A DNA stretch of 64,000 bases, from assembly GCA_025360745.1 (NCBI GenBank), contig JANYBP010000033.1, forward strand, positions 1 to 64,000. Direction: 5' to 3'. Under the pieces are notes generated by a model. That model saw nothing but the letters and a program-made list of their open reading frames with translations, was not told where the DNA came from and ran no database searches. The DNA comes from a bacterium. GTDB taxonomy: Bacteria > Verrucomicrobiota > Kiritimatiellia > CAIKKV01 > CAIYGI01. This document shows, one piece after another, positions 42,648 through 52,373 of the stretch (positions within the stretch are counted from its first letter, which is position 1; each line of letters starts with the position of its first letter). The position numbers and the translations under genes are program-made.

Positions 42648-43532
42648 TTGAAGAAAGCGGACAAGGCAGCCGTGGAACCTGAAGTTCCAGCGGCCGGGGA
42701 GGCGCTTGACGCGTTGATCCATGCGCTGCATGCGACGCATGGGCTGGACATCTCGGTCTACGACCAGTCGTTTTTACGCAATACGATCGACAAGCAACTG
42801 ACGGCGACCGGGCTCAAGACGGTCGCGGCCTATGCCGGGCGCCTGGCGGAACGACGCCCGGAAGCGGAAACTTTTTACCGTTCGCTGCGCATCGGCTACA
42901 GCGAATTTTTCCGCGATCCGCTGGCCTTTGCGCTGCTGGAACAAACGGTCCTGCCGGAGCTTGCCGCCGCGAAAAAACAATCGGGCATGGGCGAGTTGCG
43001 CGTCTGGTCGGCCGGTTGCGCCGCCGGACAGGAAGTCTGGTCCCTCGCCATGCTGCTGGATGAACTGACCACGGCGGGGGAGCGGCCGCTACCATATCGT
43101 ATCTTCGCGACGGATGTGTCGGAGGCCGATCTGCTCCTGGCGCGCGCCGGCCAATATAACGATGCGGAACTGGGCAATGTCCGCTCGCGTCATCTACGCC
43201 GTTGTTTTGCCAGACATGGACGCTCCTTCACCATCGTCCCGCGGTTGCGGGCGCGGGTGGATTTTTCCGCCTACGATCTGCTGGACAAGCGTTCATCGAG
43301 CCCGCAGGCCAGCATTTACGGCGGCTTCGACCTGATCCTCTGCTGCAATCTGCTGTTGTATTACAAAGCACAGGACCGGCGGTCCATTCTGGACAAACTT
43401 TGCGGCACATTATCGCCCGGCGGTTACCTCGTGACCGGCGGATCGGAAAGGGAAATCGTCGCCGGACATGCGGGGCTTGGCGCCGTGGCGGCGCCGGCGG
43501 CGGTCTTCCGGAAAAGAGGCAAAACGACATGA
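42648..43532 (+). CDS. CheR-like SAM-dependent methyltransferase with altered motifs
   Basis: The 294-residue protein has the CheR helical N-domain ('LRNTIDKQLTATGLKTVAAY') and SAM-binding C-domain ('RIGYSEFFRDPLAF', 'VWSAGCAAGQEVWSLAMLLD', 'RIFATDVSEADLLLARAGQY', 'FDLILCCNLLLYY'). CheR normally methylates chemoreceptor glutamates. Here the canonical GEEPYS reads GQEVWS and CRN(V/I)LIYF reads CCNLLLYY, so activity or substrate may differ. No chemoreceptor or CheB adjoins. The start is a TTG at 42648; a GTG at 42672 is an alternative. Its stop overlaps the next kinase's ATG. Confidence 0.85.
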   Translation: MKKADKAAVEPEVPAAGEALDALIHALHATHGLDISVYDQSFLRNTIDKQLTATGLKTVAAYAGRLAERRPEAETFYRSLRIGYSEFFRDPLAFALLEQTVLPELAAAKKQSGMGELRVWSAGCAAGQEVWSLAMLLDELTTAGERPLPYRIFATDVSEADLLLARAGQYNDAELGNVRSRHLRRCFARHGRSFTIVPRLRARVDFSAYDLLDKRSSSPQASIYGGFDLILCCNLLLYYKAQDRRSILDKLCGTLSPGGYLVTGGSEREIVAGHAGLGAVAAPAAVFRKRGKTT

Positions 43533-46495
43533 ATCTTAACGATTTGAAGATCGGCACAAAACTGCGCCTCGGCATGGGTGTCATCATGCTCCTGACGGCG
43601 CTGCTTGCCGCCATGGCCTGGATGCAGATGGAACAACTATGGTCGCAGACCAAGGGCAGCTACGAGCATCCGTTCAAGGTTCGTCAGGCCCTCAGCGACA
43701 TGCAGAATCAAATCCTGTCCATGCATTTGAAAACGAAAGACCTGTGCATGGTGGAGAGCGACCGGGAACGCGAAGCCATTGTCCAGGAGATGGACATCCG
43801 CGAGGCCGATGTCCACCGGCAGTTCGCGACGCTTTACGAAAGCTATCTGGGACCGCTCAGCGACATCGAGAGCGCCGAACAAGCCTTCATCGAATGGAAG
43901 GCTATCCGCGAAGAGACCCGCCGGCTGCTGCGGGAAGGCAAGCTCGCCGAGGCCGTCGCGCGCTCACGTCCGACCGGCGCTTGCGGCCTCCATATCGAAA
44001 AAATGCTGGGCGAAATCAAGGAAATCAGCGATTTCTCCAGAAAGCGGGCGATCCAATTTTACCGTGAATCCGAGCAAGGGCATGCCGCCATCAGCCGCCG
44101 CCTGCTCGGCATGGCGGCCATCATTCTATTGTTTGCCATGGCCGTCATCGGCTTGTTGCTGAAATGGATCAGAACGCCGCTGGCGGAACTGACCGCGGTG
44201 ACGGAACAATTCAGGCACGGCAAGCTGGATGTGCGCAGCGGCTATCGCTCCGCCAACGAGTTCGGGAAGCTGGCGGCCTCGTTCAACACGATGGCGGATG
44301 CCATCCAGACGGAGATGACGATCTCCAGGAAAGTGTCTCAAATCGAGGATGTCATGCTCCGCGAGGAAGAGCTCCACGCCTTCTGCTGGGAGTTGCTCAG
44401 GGCGTTGATCGAGCATAGCGGTTCGCAGGTGGGCGCGGTCTACGTGCTGAACGAAGCCGGGACGGTGTTCGAGCATTTCGAATCGATCGGCCTGGGCGCC
44501 GGCGGGCGCGCCGTTTTTTCCGCCACGCAGCGGGAGGGCGAATTGGGGGCGGTTCTGGCCACGCGCCGGATCCAGCGCATTGTGGATATACCGCCTGAGA
44601 CGCGCTTTGTTTTCGCCGCGTCGAGCGGCGATTTCATCCCGCGGGAAATCCTGACTATTCCCGTGCTTTCCGGCCGCACGGTGGTGGCGGTGATTTCGCT
44701 GGCCAGTGTCCGCGCCTATGACGAGCCGGCGATTCGCCTGGTGAACGATATCTGGAGCGTACTGACCGCCCGCATGAACGGCGTGCGGTCCTTTAAGAAA
44801 ATCCACGACCTCGCGGAACGGCTCGAACGCCAGAACCACGAACTGGAGGCGCAGGCCAACGAGTTGACCGAGCAGAACACCGAACTGGAGATGCAGAAAC
44901 GGCAACTGGACGAGGCCAACCGGTTGAAGAGCGCCTTCCTCTCCAATATGAGCCACGAATTGCGCACACCGCTCAACTCGGTGATCGCCCTCTCGGGCGT
45001 CCTGAACCGCCGGCTGGCCAACGCCATCCCGGCGGAGGAATACGGCTATCTCGAAATCATCGAACGCAACGGCAGGAACCTGCTTTCGTTGATCAACGCC
45101 ATCCTCGATCTGTCGCGCATCGAGGCCGGCCGCGAGGAGATCAACGTCAGCCGTTTTTCCGTTCGCGAACTGGCCGACGAAATCGTGGCCATGCTCGAAC
45201 CTCAGGCGCTGGAAAAGGGCGTTGCGCTCTCCAGTCTGGTGGGCGGCGACCTGCCGCCGCTGACCTCCGATTCCGACAAGTTCCGTCATATCCTGCAGAA
45301 CCTGGTAGGCAACGCGGTCAAGTTCACCGAGCAGGGCAAGGTCACGATTACGGCGGAAGTGAGCGGCGATCGGTTCCTCATTGCCGTGGCCGACACCGGC
45401 ATCGGCATCACCGCCGCACAACTCCCGCACATCTTTGACGAGTTCCGCCAGGGCGACGACAGCACATCCCGCAAATATGGCGGAACCGGCCTGGGCCTGG
45501 CGATCGCCAAAAAATTCGCCTTGCTGCTCGGGGGCGACATCTCGGTGGAAAGCGCGCCCGGCCAGGGATCGACCTTCAGACTGCGCCTGCCGCTGGCGGC
45601 GGAACTTCCCGGCGCCGGCCTGGCGGCGGAGACCGGAGGCCAAGCCGCCGAGCGCGGCGCCGGCGCCTTGCCCGCGCCGTCCGGCCAGGGGCAAAATATC
45701 CTGGTGGTCGAGGATAACGAACCGGCCGTGATTCAGTTGAGGGACATCCTGGAGTTCGCGGGCTACCGCGTTCAGGTGGCGCGCAACGGCAAGCAGGCCC
45801 TGGATCGGATCGGGCAAACCATGCCCGCCGCCATGATTCTCGACCTGATGATGCCGGAAGTTGACGGATTTCAGGTGCTCAAGACTCTGCGCGCTTCCGC
45901 GCCGGCCGAGCAACTGCCCGTCCTGATCCTGACCGCCAAGCATGTGACCAGGGAAGAGTTGAGTTTTCTGAAAGGCAACCATATCCACCAGTTGATCCAG
46001 AAGGGCGACATTGACCGGGACGGATTACTGGCCGCGGTGGCGCGCATGGTTGCGCCACTTCATGCGACGCCCGCCCCGAGCCGCGTCGCAGGACCGCCCC
46101 ACCGCCGGCGTCCTTCGCGACCAGGCAAGCCGCTGATCCTGATTGTGGAGGACAATCCCGACAACCTGCGCACGGCCAAGGCCTTGTTAGGCGACCGCTA
46201 CCGTATCATCGAGGCGGAAAATGGCCTGACCGCGCTGGAACAGGCGCGGCGGCATAAACCCGATCTGATCCTCACGGATATCGCGCTGCCCGTGCTGGAT
46301 GGTTTTGCGGAACTGGCGGCGATCAGGGAAGACCAGTATCTCCGTGACATTCCCGTGATCGCCATCACCGCCAGCGCGATGAAAGGCGACCGCGAGGAGA
46401 TTCTGGCCCGCGGCTTCGACGGCTATATTTCCAAGCCGATCGCGCATGAGCTGCTGATGAAAACCCTGGCGGAATTTCTGGTGCGCGAGCCATGA
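43529..46495 (+). CDS. Membrane hybrid histidine kinase, sensor-HAMP-GAF-HisKA-HATPase-REC-REC
   Basis: The 988-residue kinase starts at an ATG overlapping the CheR stop. TM1 ('VIMLLTALLAAMAWMQM', about 17-33), a periplasmic helical bundle resembling four-helix MCP sensors (about 35-185), TM2 ('MAAIILLFAMAVIGLLLKWI'), HAMP (about 212-265), GAF (about 285-415), coiled coil, HisKA (His476 in 'LSNMSHELRTPLNSVIALSG'), HATPase_c ('HILQNLVGNAVKFTEQ', 'GTGLGLAIAKKFALLLGG'), receiver 1 ('AMILDLMMPEVDGF'; the usual Lys-Pro is 'IQKGD') and receiver 2 ('LILTDIALPVLDGF', 'ISKPI'). The MCP-like sensor is the only evident candidate partner for the neighbouring CheR. The track start at 43202 is spurious. 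Confidence 0.93.
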   Translation: MNLNDLKIGTKLRLGMGVIMLLTALLAAMAWMQMEQLWSQTKGSYEHPFKVRQALSDMQNQILSMHLKTKDLCMVESDREREAIVQEMDIREADVHRQFATLYESYLGPLSDIESAEQAFIEWKAIREETRRLLREGKLAEAVARSRPTGACGLHIEKMLGEIKEISDFSRKRAIQFYRESEQGHAAISRRLLGMAAIILLFAMAVIGLLLKWIRTPLAELTAVTEQFRHGKLDVRSGYRSANEFGKLAASFNTMADAIQTEMTISRKVSQIEDVMLREEELHAFCWELLRALIEHSGSQVGAVYVLNEAGTVFEHFESIGLGAGGRAVFSATQREGELGAVLATRRIQRIVDIPPETRFVFAASSGDFIPREILTIPVLSGRTVVAVISLASVRAYDEPAIRLVNDIWSVLTARMNGVRSFKKIHDLAERLERQNHELEAQANELTEQNTELEMQKRQLDEANRLKSAFLSNMSHELRTPLNSVIALSGVLNRRLANAIPAEEYGYLEIIERNGRNLLSLINAILDLSRIEAGREEINVSRFSVRELADEIVAMLEPQALEKGVALSSLVGGDLPPLTSDSDKFRHILQNLVGNAVKFTEQGKVTITAEVSGDRFLIAVADTGIGITAAQLPHIFDEFRQGDDSTSRKYGGTGLGLAIAKKFALLLGGDISVESAPGQGSTFRLRLPLAAELPGAGLAAETGGQAAERGAGALPAPSGQGQNILVVEDNEPAVIQLRDILEFAGYRVQVARNGKQALDRIGQTMPAAMILDLMMPEVDGFQVLKTLRASAPAEQLPVLILTAKHVTREELSFLKGNHIHQLIQKGDIDRDGLLAAVARMVAPLHATPAPSRVAGPPHRRRPSRPGKPLILIVEDNPDNLRTAKALLGDRYRIIEAENGLTALEQARRHKPDLILTDIALPVLDGFAELAAIREDQYLRDIPVIAITASAMKGDREEILARGFDGYISKPIAHELLMKTLAEFLVREP

Positions 46496-48516
46496 AGATT
46501 CTGGCCATCGACGACAACCGGGACAACCTGACGGCGCTTCAGGCGGTCATTTCGGAATTCATGCCCGGCGGCGACTTGCTTACGGCGCCGAACGGGCGGC
46601 GGGGCCTTGAACTGGCGCTGGCCGAAGATCCGGACGTGATCCTGCTGGACATCGTCATGCCGGGCATGGACGGATACGCGGTCTGCCACGAACTGAAGCA
46701 AGACCCGCTCCTGCAAACAATTCCCGTGCTGTTCCTGACCGCCCTCAGGAGCGACAAGGACAGCCGCCTGAAGGCTCTGGAGGCGGGCGCGGAGGGCTTC
46801 CTCAACAAGCCGATCGACCGGATCGAATTGACGCTCCAGATCCGGGCCATGGCCAAGATCAAGGCCGCCGCGATCATGCGACGGGAGGCTAACGAGCGGT
46901 TGAGCGTTCTGGTAGCGGAACGCACGCAAGCCTTACTCCTGAGCCAGACCGCCACCCTGAACCTGATCCAGGATCTGAGAACCGAAAACGCGGCGCGCAA
47001 GCAAAGCGAGTCGGCGCTCAAACAACTGGCGACGGCGATCGAGCAGGCCGCCGAGATCATCATGGTGACGGATGCGCAAGGGCTGATTCAGTACGTCAAT
47101 CCGGCCTTTGAACTGGTGACCGGCTACACCCGCGCGGAGAGCATCGGCATGAACCCGCGCATGCTCAAGAGCGGTCAACAGGACGAGGCTTATTATCGCG
47201 AACTTTGGACGACCATTGCCGGCGGGAATGTCTGGCATGGGCGCTTCGTCAACCGCAAAAAAAACGGCGCGCTCTATACCGAGGAGGCGTCCATCTCGCC
47301 CGTGCGCGCCGCGGCGGGCGAAATCGCCAATTATGTCGCCGTCAAACGCGACATCACGGAGGATTTGAGCCTGCAGGCGCAGTTGAATCAGGCGCAAAGA
47401 ATGGAATCCGTGGGGCGGCTGGCCGGCGGCGTGGCGCACGACTTCAACAACATCCTGCAAGTCATCATCGGCAACGTCCAGTGGGCCGTCAAGCAGGCCG
47501 GACCGGACAATCCTATTCTCCCCGGTCTGACGGAGATTCAAAGCGCGGCCCAGCGCGCCGCCGAACTGACACGCCAGTTGCTGGCCTTCGCCAGGCAGCA
47601 GGTCGTCGTGCCGCGGCAACTCGATTTGAACGCCACCGTCAAGAGCATGCTCAAGATGCTGCGCCGGCTGATCGGCGAGAACATCGCGCTGGTCTGCGCG
47701 CCCGGCGCGAATCTCTGGCCGGTCAGGATCGATCCCAGTCAGATCGACCAGATTCTGGTCAATCTGTGCGTCAACGCGCGCGACGCCATTGACGGCGTCG
47801 GCCGCGTGCGCATCGCAACCGAGAATGTGCATGTGGACGAATTCCATGCGGCGCGCCACGAAGATTTCATTAACGGCGATTATGTTCTGCTGTCGGTCAG
47901 CGACACCGGATGCGGCATGGAAAAAACGACGGCAGATCGTATTTTTGAACCATTTTTCACTACCAAGGCGGTCGGCAAGGGCACGGGGCTGGGCCTGGCC
48001 ACCGTGTACGGCATCGTCAGGCAGAACCAGGGACATATTGCCGTCTATAGCGAACTGGGCAAAGGCGCCACCTTCCGCCTCTACCTGCCCCGCTATCTCG
48101 GCGCGGACAAGGCGCAGGATCCGGATGCTCCGGCCAGGACTCCCGCGCGGGGTAGCGAAACGGTATTGCTGGTTGAAGACGACGTCTCCATTTTGAAAAT
48201 GAGCGGACGCATGTTGCGCGAATTGGGCTATACTGTGCTGGCGGCCGCCACACCGGAGGCCGGCTTGCGCATGGCGGACGAATACAACGGCGAGATCCGG
48301 CTGTTGTTGACCGATGTGATCATGCCGGGCATGAACGGACACAAACTGTCGGAGCGGATCAAGCTCGCCAGACCGGAGATCAGATGCCTGTTCATGTCGG
48401 GTTTCACGGCGGATGTCATCGCCAGCCATGGCGAACTGGAGGCCGGCGTCCATTTCATTCAGAAACCGTTCATGATGGCGGACCTGGCCGCCAAGCTCCG
48501 GGAGATACTGGAGTGA
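46492..48516 (+). CDS. Hybrid histidine kinase, REC-PAS-HisKA-HATPase-REC
   Basis: The 674-residue soluble protein begins at an ATG overlapping the previous stop. Receiver 1 (Asp53 in '[20 protein letters not shown]'), coiled coil, PAS ('[20 protein letters not shown]', about 187-300), HisKA (His316 in '[17 protein letters not shown]'), HATPase_c ('[17 protein letters not shown]', '[20 protein letters not shown]') and C-terminal receiver ('[20 protein letters not shown]'). Its PAS-kinase core is a close paralogue of the 52374 gene, and its first receiver is nearly the same as that of the 48539 gene, showing tandem duplication inside the cluster. Confidence 0.93.
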   Translation: MKILAIDDNRDNLTALQAVISEFMPGGDLLTAPNGRRGLELALAEDPDVILLDIVMPGMDGYAVCHELKQDPLLQTIPVLFLTALRSDKDSRLKALEAGAEGFLNKPIDRIELTLQIRAMAKIKAAAIMRREANERLSVLVAERTQALLLSQTATLNLIQDLRTENAARKQSESALKQLATAIEQAAEIIMVTDAQGLIQYVNPAFELVTGYTRAESIGMNPRMLKSGQQDEAYYRELWTTIAGGNVWHGRFVNRKKNGALYTEEASISPVRAAAGEIANYVAVKRDITEDLSLQAQLNQAQRMESVGRLAGGVAHDFNNILQVIIGNVQWAVKQAGPDNPILPGLTEIQSAAQRAAELTRQLLAFARQQVVVPRQLDLNATVKSMLKMLRRLIGENIALVCAPGANLWPVRIDPSQIDQILVNLCVNARDAIDGVGRVRIATENVHVDEFHAARHEDFINGDYVLLSVSDTGCGMEKTTADRIFEPFFTTKAVGKGTGLGLATVYGIVRQNQGHIAVYSELGKGATFRLYLPRYLGADKAQDPDAPARTPARGSETVLLVEDDVSILKMSGRMLRELGYTVLAAATPEAGLRMADEYNGEIRLLLTDVIMPGMNGHKLSERIKLARPEIRCLFMSGFTADVIASHGELEAGVHFIQKPFMMADLAAKLREILE

Positions 48517-48538
48517 ACCTGATAATTACGAGGAAGCC

Positions 48539-51334
48539 GTGAAAATTCTGGCTATCGACGACAATCAGGACAATCTGACCGCCTTGAAAGCCGTGGTCGC
48601 GGATCAATTTCCCAAAGCCCGGGTTTTGACCGCCGGCAACGGACCGGCGGGCCTTGAACTGGCGCAGTCCGAGGCGCCGGACGTGATACTGCTCGACATC
48701 GTCATGCCCGGCATGGACGGCTATGCGGTCTGTCGCAAACTGAAGCAGGACCCGCTCCTGCAGGCGATTCCCGTGCTTTTTCTGACCGCACTCAAGACCG
48801 ACCGGAACAGCCGCGTCAAGGCTCTTGAAGCGGGCGCGGAGGGTTTCCTTACCAAACCGTTCGACGAAATCGAGCTCAGCGCCCAGATTCGCGCCATGGC
48901 CAAGATCAAGGCCGCCGCTTTGATGCAGAAGGACGATCGCGAGCGGCTGGCCGAACAGGTTGAGGAGCGCACGCAGGCGCTGCAACTGAGCCAGACCACC
49001 ACGCTCAAACTGCTCGATGATTTGAAGACCGAAAACGAGGCCAGGAAAAACAGCGAGGCGGCGCTGCGCAGGAGCGAAGAGAACTTCCGGCGCTCCCTGG
49101 ACGACTCTCCTTTCGGCGTGCGCATCGTCACCGAGGAGGGCGAGACGATCTACGCCAATCAGGCGATTCTGGACATTTACGGGTTCAGCACGCTCGCGGA
49201 ATTCAGCACGACACCCGTCGAAAAACGCTACACCTCCGAGAGTTATGCCGAGTTCAAGAAGCGTTACGCCCGAAGAAGGCAGGACGGCAATTTAGCCTCG
49301 GAATATGAAGTGGATATCGTGCGCAAAAGCGGCGAGGTGCGGCATCTCCTGGTCTCCCGCAAACGGCTGCTTTGGAACGGTAAATGGCAATATCAGACGC
49401 TTTGCCACGACATCACCGAGCGCAAGCGGATGGAGCTGGCGCTCCAGCTGTCGCAGCAGCGGCTGCTGCTGCATGTCGAGCAGACGCCGCTGGCGGTCAT
49501 CGAATTCGACATCGAGGGACGGGTGCGGGAGTGGAATCCCACGGCCGCCAAAATGTTCGGGTATGCGCGCGAGGAGGCCGTCGGGCAATACTGGAGTTTC
49601 ATCGTGCCCGCCGAAATTCACGGCCATTTGGACGATGTCTGGGCAAACATCGTTGGGCAGCGCGGCGGCAGGCGCTCCACCAACGACAACATCACCCGGG
49701 ACGGCAGGCGGATCAGTTGCGAATGGTTCAACACACCGCTGGTCGCCCACGACGGAAAAGCCATCGGGATGGCATCGCTGATTCTGGATGTCACCGAACG
49801 CAAGTTGGCTGAGGATGCCCGGCGGGAAAGCGAGGAGGACCTGAATCTCGCGCTGCGCGCATCCCACATGGGCGCCTGGCGGTTGGATCTGGGCTCTGGA
49901 ATGCGCCACTTTGACGAACAAGCGTGCTGTCTGCTGGGCCTGAACCCGGCGACCTTCGACGGTTCAGCCGCGCAATTTTTCGGCGCGCTGCATCCTGACG
50001 ACCGTGAAAAGATTTCGGCGGCTCTGACGCGCGTGATTACCCGGGACGTGCCTTATGAATCGGATTACCGCGCGCTCTGGCCGGACGGCAGCATCCACTA
50101 CATCAATTCGCGCGGCCGTCTGGTCCGCGACGAAACCGGGCGGCCGTTAAAAATCAGCGGCATCATCTGGGACATCACCGAGCGCCGGCTGGCGGAAATA
50201 GAATTGCAAAAGATGCGGCAGCTCCAGAGCGTCGGCACGCTGGCGGGCGGCATCGCGCACGATTTCAACAACATCTTGACGGGTTTGTTCGGCAATATCT
50301 ATCTGGCCAAGTCCGAACTCGCCGCCGGCCATTCCGGCTATGCGTTCCTTGAAGAAGCGGAAAAATCCATGAGCCGCGCCGTGCGGCTGACCAATCAACT
50401 GCTGACCTTTGCCAAGGGCGGCGATCCGATCAAGGAGGACGTCAGCCTGGGCGCGCTGGTCGAGGAGGTCGTGAATTTCGACCTGTCCGGCAGCAAGACC
50501 ATGCCGGTATATCGCCGGGCCGAAAATCTGTGGATGGCCGTGGCGGATAAGGGTCAGCTCCAGCAGGTCATCTCCAACCTGACCATCAATGCCCACCAGG
50601 CCATGCCCGAGGGCGGGCGCCTGTACATCGCCATGGAGAACTCGGAGATCGGGGAAGGCGCTGTCCCCGGCCTGCGTCAGGGGAAATATGTCAGGATCTC
50701 CGTGCGGGATGAGGGGACCGGCATTGACCCCAAGTATCTCGACCGGATCTTCGACCCTTATTTCACAACCAAGCAGGCCGGCAACGGCCTGGGGTTGGCA
50801 ACGGTCTATTCCATCGTCAACAAACACGGCGGTCACATCAGCGTCGTATCGGAACCTGGCAAGGGAACAACCTTTACGCTGTACCTCCCTGCCTCCGAGT
50901 CTACCCCGGCGCAAACGGCAACACCCCCGCCGGCGGCAAGCGCGTCCGCCATCCGGCCGGGCAGAATTCTTGTGATGGACGACGAAAACGCCATCCGCGT
51001 AATTGCCGGAAAAATATTGACGCGCAACGGCTTCTCTGTCGCAACCGCCGTCGGCGGCCACGAGACCGTCGAACTGTATAAACAGGCCATGGCGGCCGGC
51101 GCGCCTTTCGATCTGGTCATCATGGACCTGACCATCCCCGGCGGCATCGGCGGCAAGGAGGCGATCAAGCGCCTGATGGCAATCGACCCCCAGGTCAAAG
51201 CCATCGTATCCAGCGGGTACGCCGACGATCCGGTGATGGCAAACCATGCCGAATACGGATTCAAGGGCATAGTCGCCAAGCCCTACACCCAGAGCGAACT
51301 GCTGGAGGCGGTTTTGAAAGTCGTCGGTTTATGA
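48539..51334 (+). CDS. Hybrid histidine kinase, REC-PAS-PAS-PAS-HisKA-HATPase-REC
   Basis: The 931-residue protein starts with GTG at 48539, preceded by 'ACGAGGAAGCC'. Receiver 1 (Asp53 in '[17 protein letters not shown]') is followed by three PAS-like units (about 175-300: 'FRRSLDDSPFGVRIVTEEGE'; about 305-430: 'QTPLAVIEFDIEGRVREWNP'; about 435-560: 'MGAWRLDLGSGMRHFDEQAC'), HisKA (His574 in '[20 protein letters not shown]'), HATPase_c ('[17 protein letters not shown]') and a receiver ('DLVIMDLTIPGGIGGKEAIK'). With three PAS units it is the most sensor-rich kinase of the cluster. Confidence 0.92.
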   Translation: MKILAIDDNQDNLTALKAVVADQFPKARVLTAGNGPAGLELAQSEAPDVILLDIVMPGMDGYAVCRKLKQDPLLQAIPVLFLTALKTDRNSRVKALEAGAEGFLTKPFDEIELSAQIRAMAKIKAAALMQKDDRERLAEQVEERTQALQLSQTTTLKLLDDLKTENEARKNSEAALRRSEENFRRSLDDSPFGVRIVTEEGETIYANQAILDIYGFSTLAEFSTTPVEKRYTSESYAEFKKRYARRRQDGNLASEYEVDIVRKSGEVRHLLVSRKRLLWNGKWQYQTLCHDITERKRMELALQLSQQRLLLHVEQTPLAVIEFDIEGRVREWNPTAAKMFGYAREEAVGQYWSFIVPAEIHGHLDDVWANIVGQRGGRRSTNDNITRDGRRISCEWFNTPLVAHDGKAIGMASLILDVTERKLAEDARRESEEDLNLALRASHMGAWRLDLGSGMRHFDEQACCLLGLNPATFDGSAAQFFGALHPDDREKISAALTRVITRDVPYESDYRALWPDGSIHYINSRGRLVRDETGRPLKISGIIWDITERRLAEIELQKMRQLQSVGTLAGGIAHDFNNILTGLFGNIYLAKSELAAGHSGYAFLEEAEKSMSRAVRLTNQLLTFAKGGDPIKEDVSLGALVEEVVNFDLSGSKTMPVYRRAENLWMAVADKGQLQQVISNLTINAHQAMPEGGRLYIAMENSEIGEGAVPGLRQGKYVRISVRDEGTGIDPKYLDRIFDPYFTTKQAGNGLGLATVYSIVNKHGGHISVVSEPGKGTTFTLYLPASESTPAQTATPPPAASASAIRPGRILVMDDENAIRVIAGKILTRNGFSVATAVGGHETVELYKQAMAAGAPFDLVIMDLTIPGGIGGKEAIKRLMAIDPQVKAIVSSGYADDPVMANHAEYGFKGIVAKPYTQSELLEAVLKVVGL

Positions 51335-51388
51335 TGGATATTTGCCGGGCATCAAACTAAGCTGCCGAGACACTGAAGGAACCTTTTC

Positions 51389-52360
51389 GTGCATGATACG
51401 ACCGTAGCGGGTATGTCCGAAGGAAGCGATCCTTGCCGCAGGCCGGCGGCGCTGACGGATCTGGGCCGGCAGGGTTTTTCCGAACAACTGGAGGAGGCGG
51501 GATTTTCCGCCTGTCTGACCAAACCGCTGCGGCAATCCGGGCTCTTCGATCGCCTGGCCGCGATCCTGGTCGGCAAAAAAATACCGCAGCCCAGGCGGCC
51601 CGTAGCCGCGCGCCAGGAGCCGCGCGAAACGCCCCATGGCGCGGCGCGCATCCTGCTGGCGGAAGACAACATCGTCAACCAGCATGTGGCGCTGAGCATG
51701 CTGAAAAAGTTGGGGCTGTATGCGGACGCCGTGGCCGACGGCGCGGAAGTCGTCAAGGCCCTCGAAACGATCCCCTACCATCTGGTGCTGATGGACGTGC
51801 AAATGCCCGTTATGGACGGCCTGGAGGCCACACGCCGGATACGCGATCCCCGCTCCGCGGTCCTGAATCGCCGGATTCCTATCGTCGCCATGACCGCCGA
51901 CGCCATGCAGGGCGACCGGGAAAAATGCCTGACAACAGGAATGAATGACTATCTTTCCAAGCCGGTCGATCCCCAGGTATTGGCGTCCGTGCTGCAAAAA
52001 TGGCTGCCCAAATCGAGCCCGCCGCATTCCGCGCCGGTTTTCGACCGGGCCGGCTTGCTGGCCCGCCTGATGAACGATGAAACACTGGCCCGCGAGATCG
52101 TCGAAAAATTCCTGGTGGATATTCCAGCGCAGATCGAGACGCTTAAGGTCTATCTCGATGCCGGCGACGCCGCGGGCGTCGAACGCCAGGCCCACACCAT
52201 CAAGGGCGCGTCCGCGAACCTGGGCGCCGAACGCTTGCGCGGGGTGGCCTTCGAAATAGAGCAATCGGCCAAGGTCCGCGACTTGAACGCCGTCAAGGCC
52301 CTTATGTCCGAATTGGAAGCGGCCTTGCGTCTGCTGAAGGAAACCGCGAAGAAACAATGA
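51389..52360 (+). CDS. Truncated receiver-receiver-HPt phosphotransfer protein
   Basis: The 323-residue protein begins with only the C-terminal half of a receiver ('LTDLGRQGFSEQLEEAGFSA', then 'CLTKPLRQSGLFD', about 23-60), followed by a complete receiver (about 85-205; Asp136 in '[16 protein letters not shown]', 'SKPV') and an HPt domain (about 230-315; His269 in 'RQAHTIKGASANLGAE'). This is the tail of a BarA-type hybrid kinase whose sensor, kinase and half-receiver have been lost. A GTG start with 'GAAGGA' upstream makes it translatable. It provides the only HPt of the cluster, so it may serve as a shared phosphotransfer hub. Confidence 0.85.
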   Translation: MHDTTVAGMSEGSDPCRRPAALTDLGRQGFSEQLEEAGFSACLTKPLRQSGLFDRLAAILVGKKIPQPRRPVAARQEPRETPHGAARILLAEDNIVNQHVALSMLKKLGLYADAVADGAEVVKALETIPYHLVLMDVQMPVMDGLEATRRIRDPRSAVLNRRIPIVAMTADAMQGDREKCLTTGMNDYLSKPVDPQVLASVLQKWLPKSSPPHSAPVFDRAGLLARLMNDETLAREIVEKFLVDIPAQIETLKVYLDAGDAAGVERQAHTIKGASANLGAERLRGVAFEIEQSAKVRDLNAVKALMSELEAALRLLKETAKKQ

Positions 52361-52373
52361 AGGATGCCTGCCT

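Noticed and set aside
43202-43528. N-terminal extension of the 43529 kinase given in the ORF track
   Set aside because: The extension reads through the cheR-like gene in another frame. The ATG at 43529 begins the first transmembrane segment and overlaps the cheR-like stop in the usual ATGA way.
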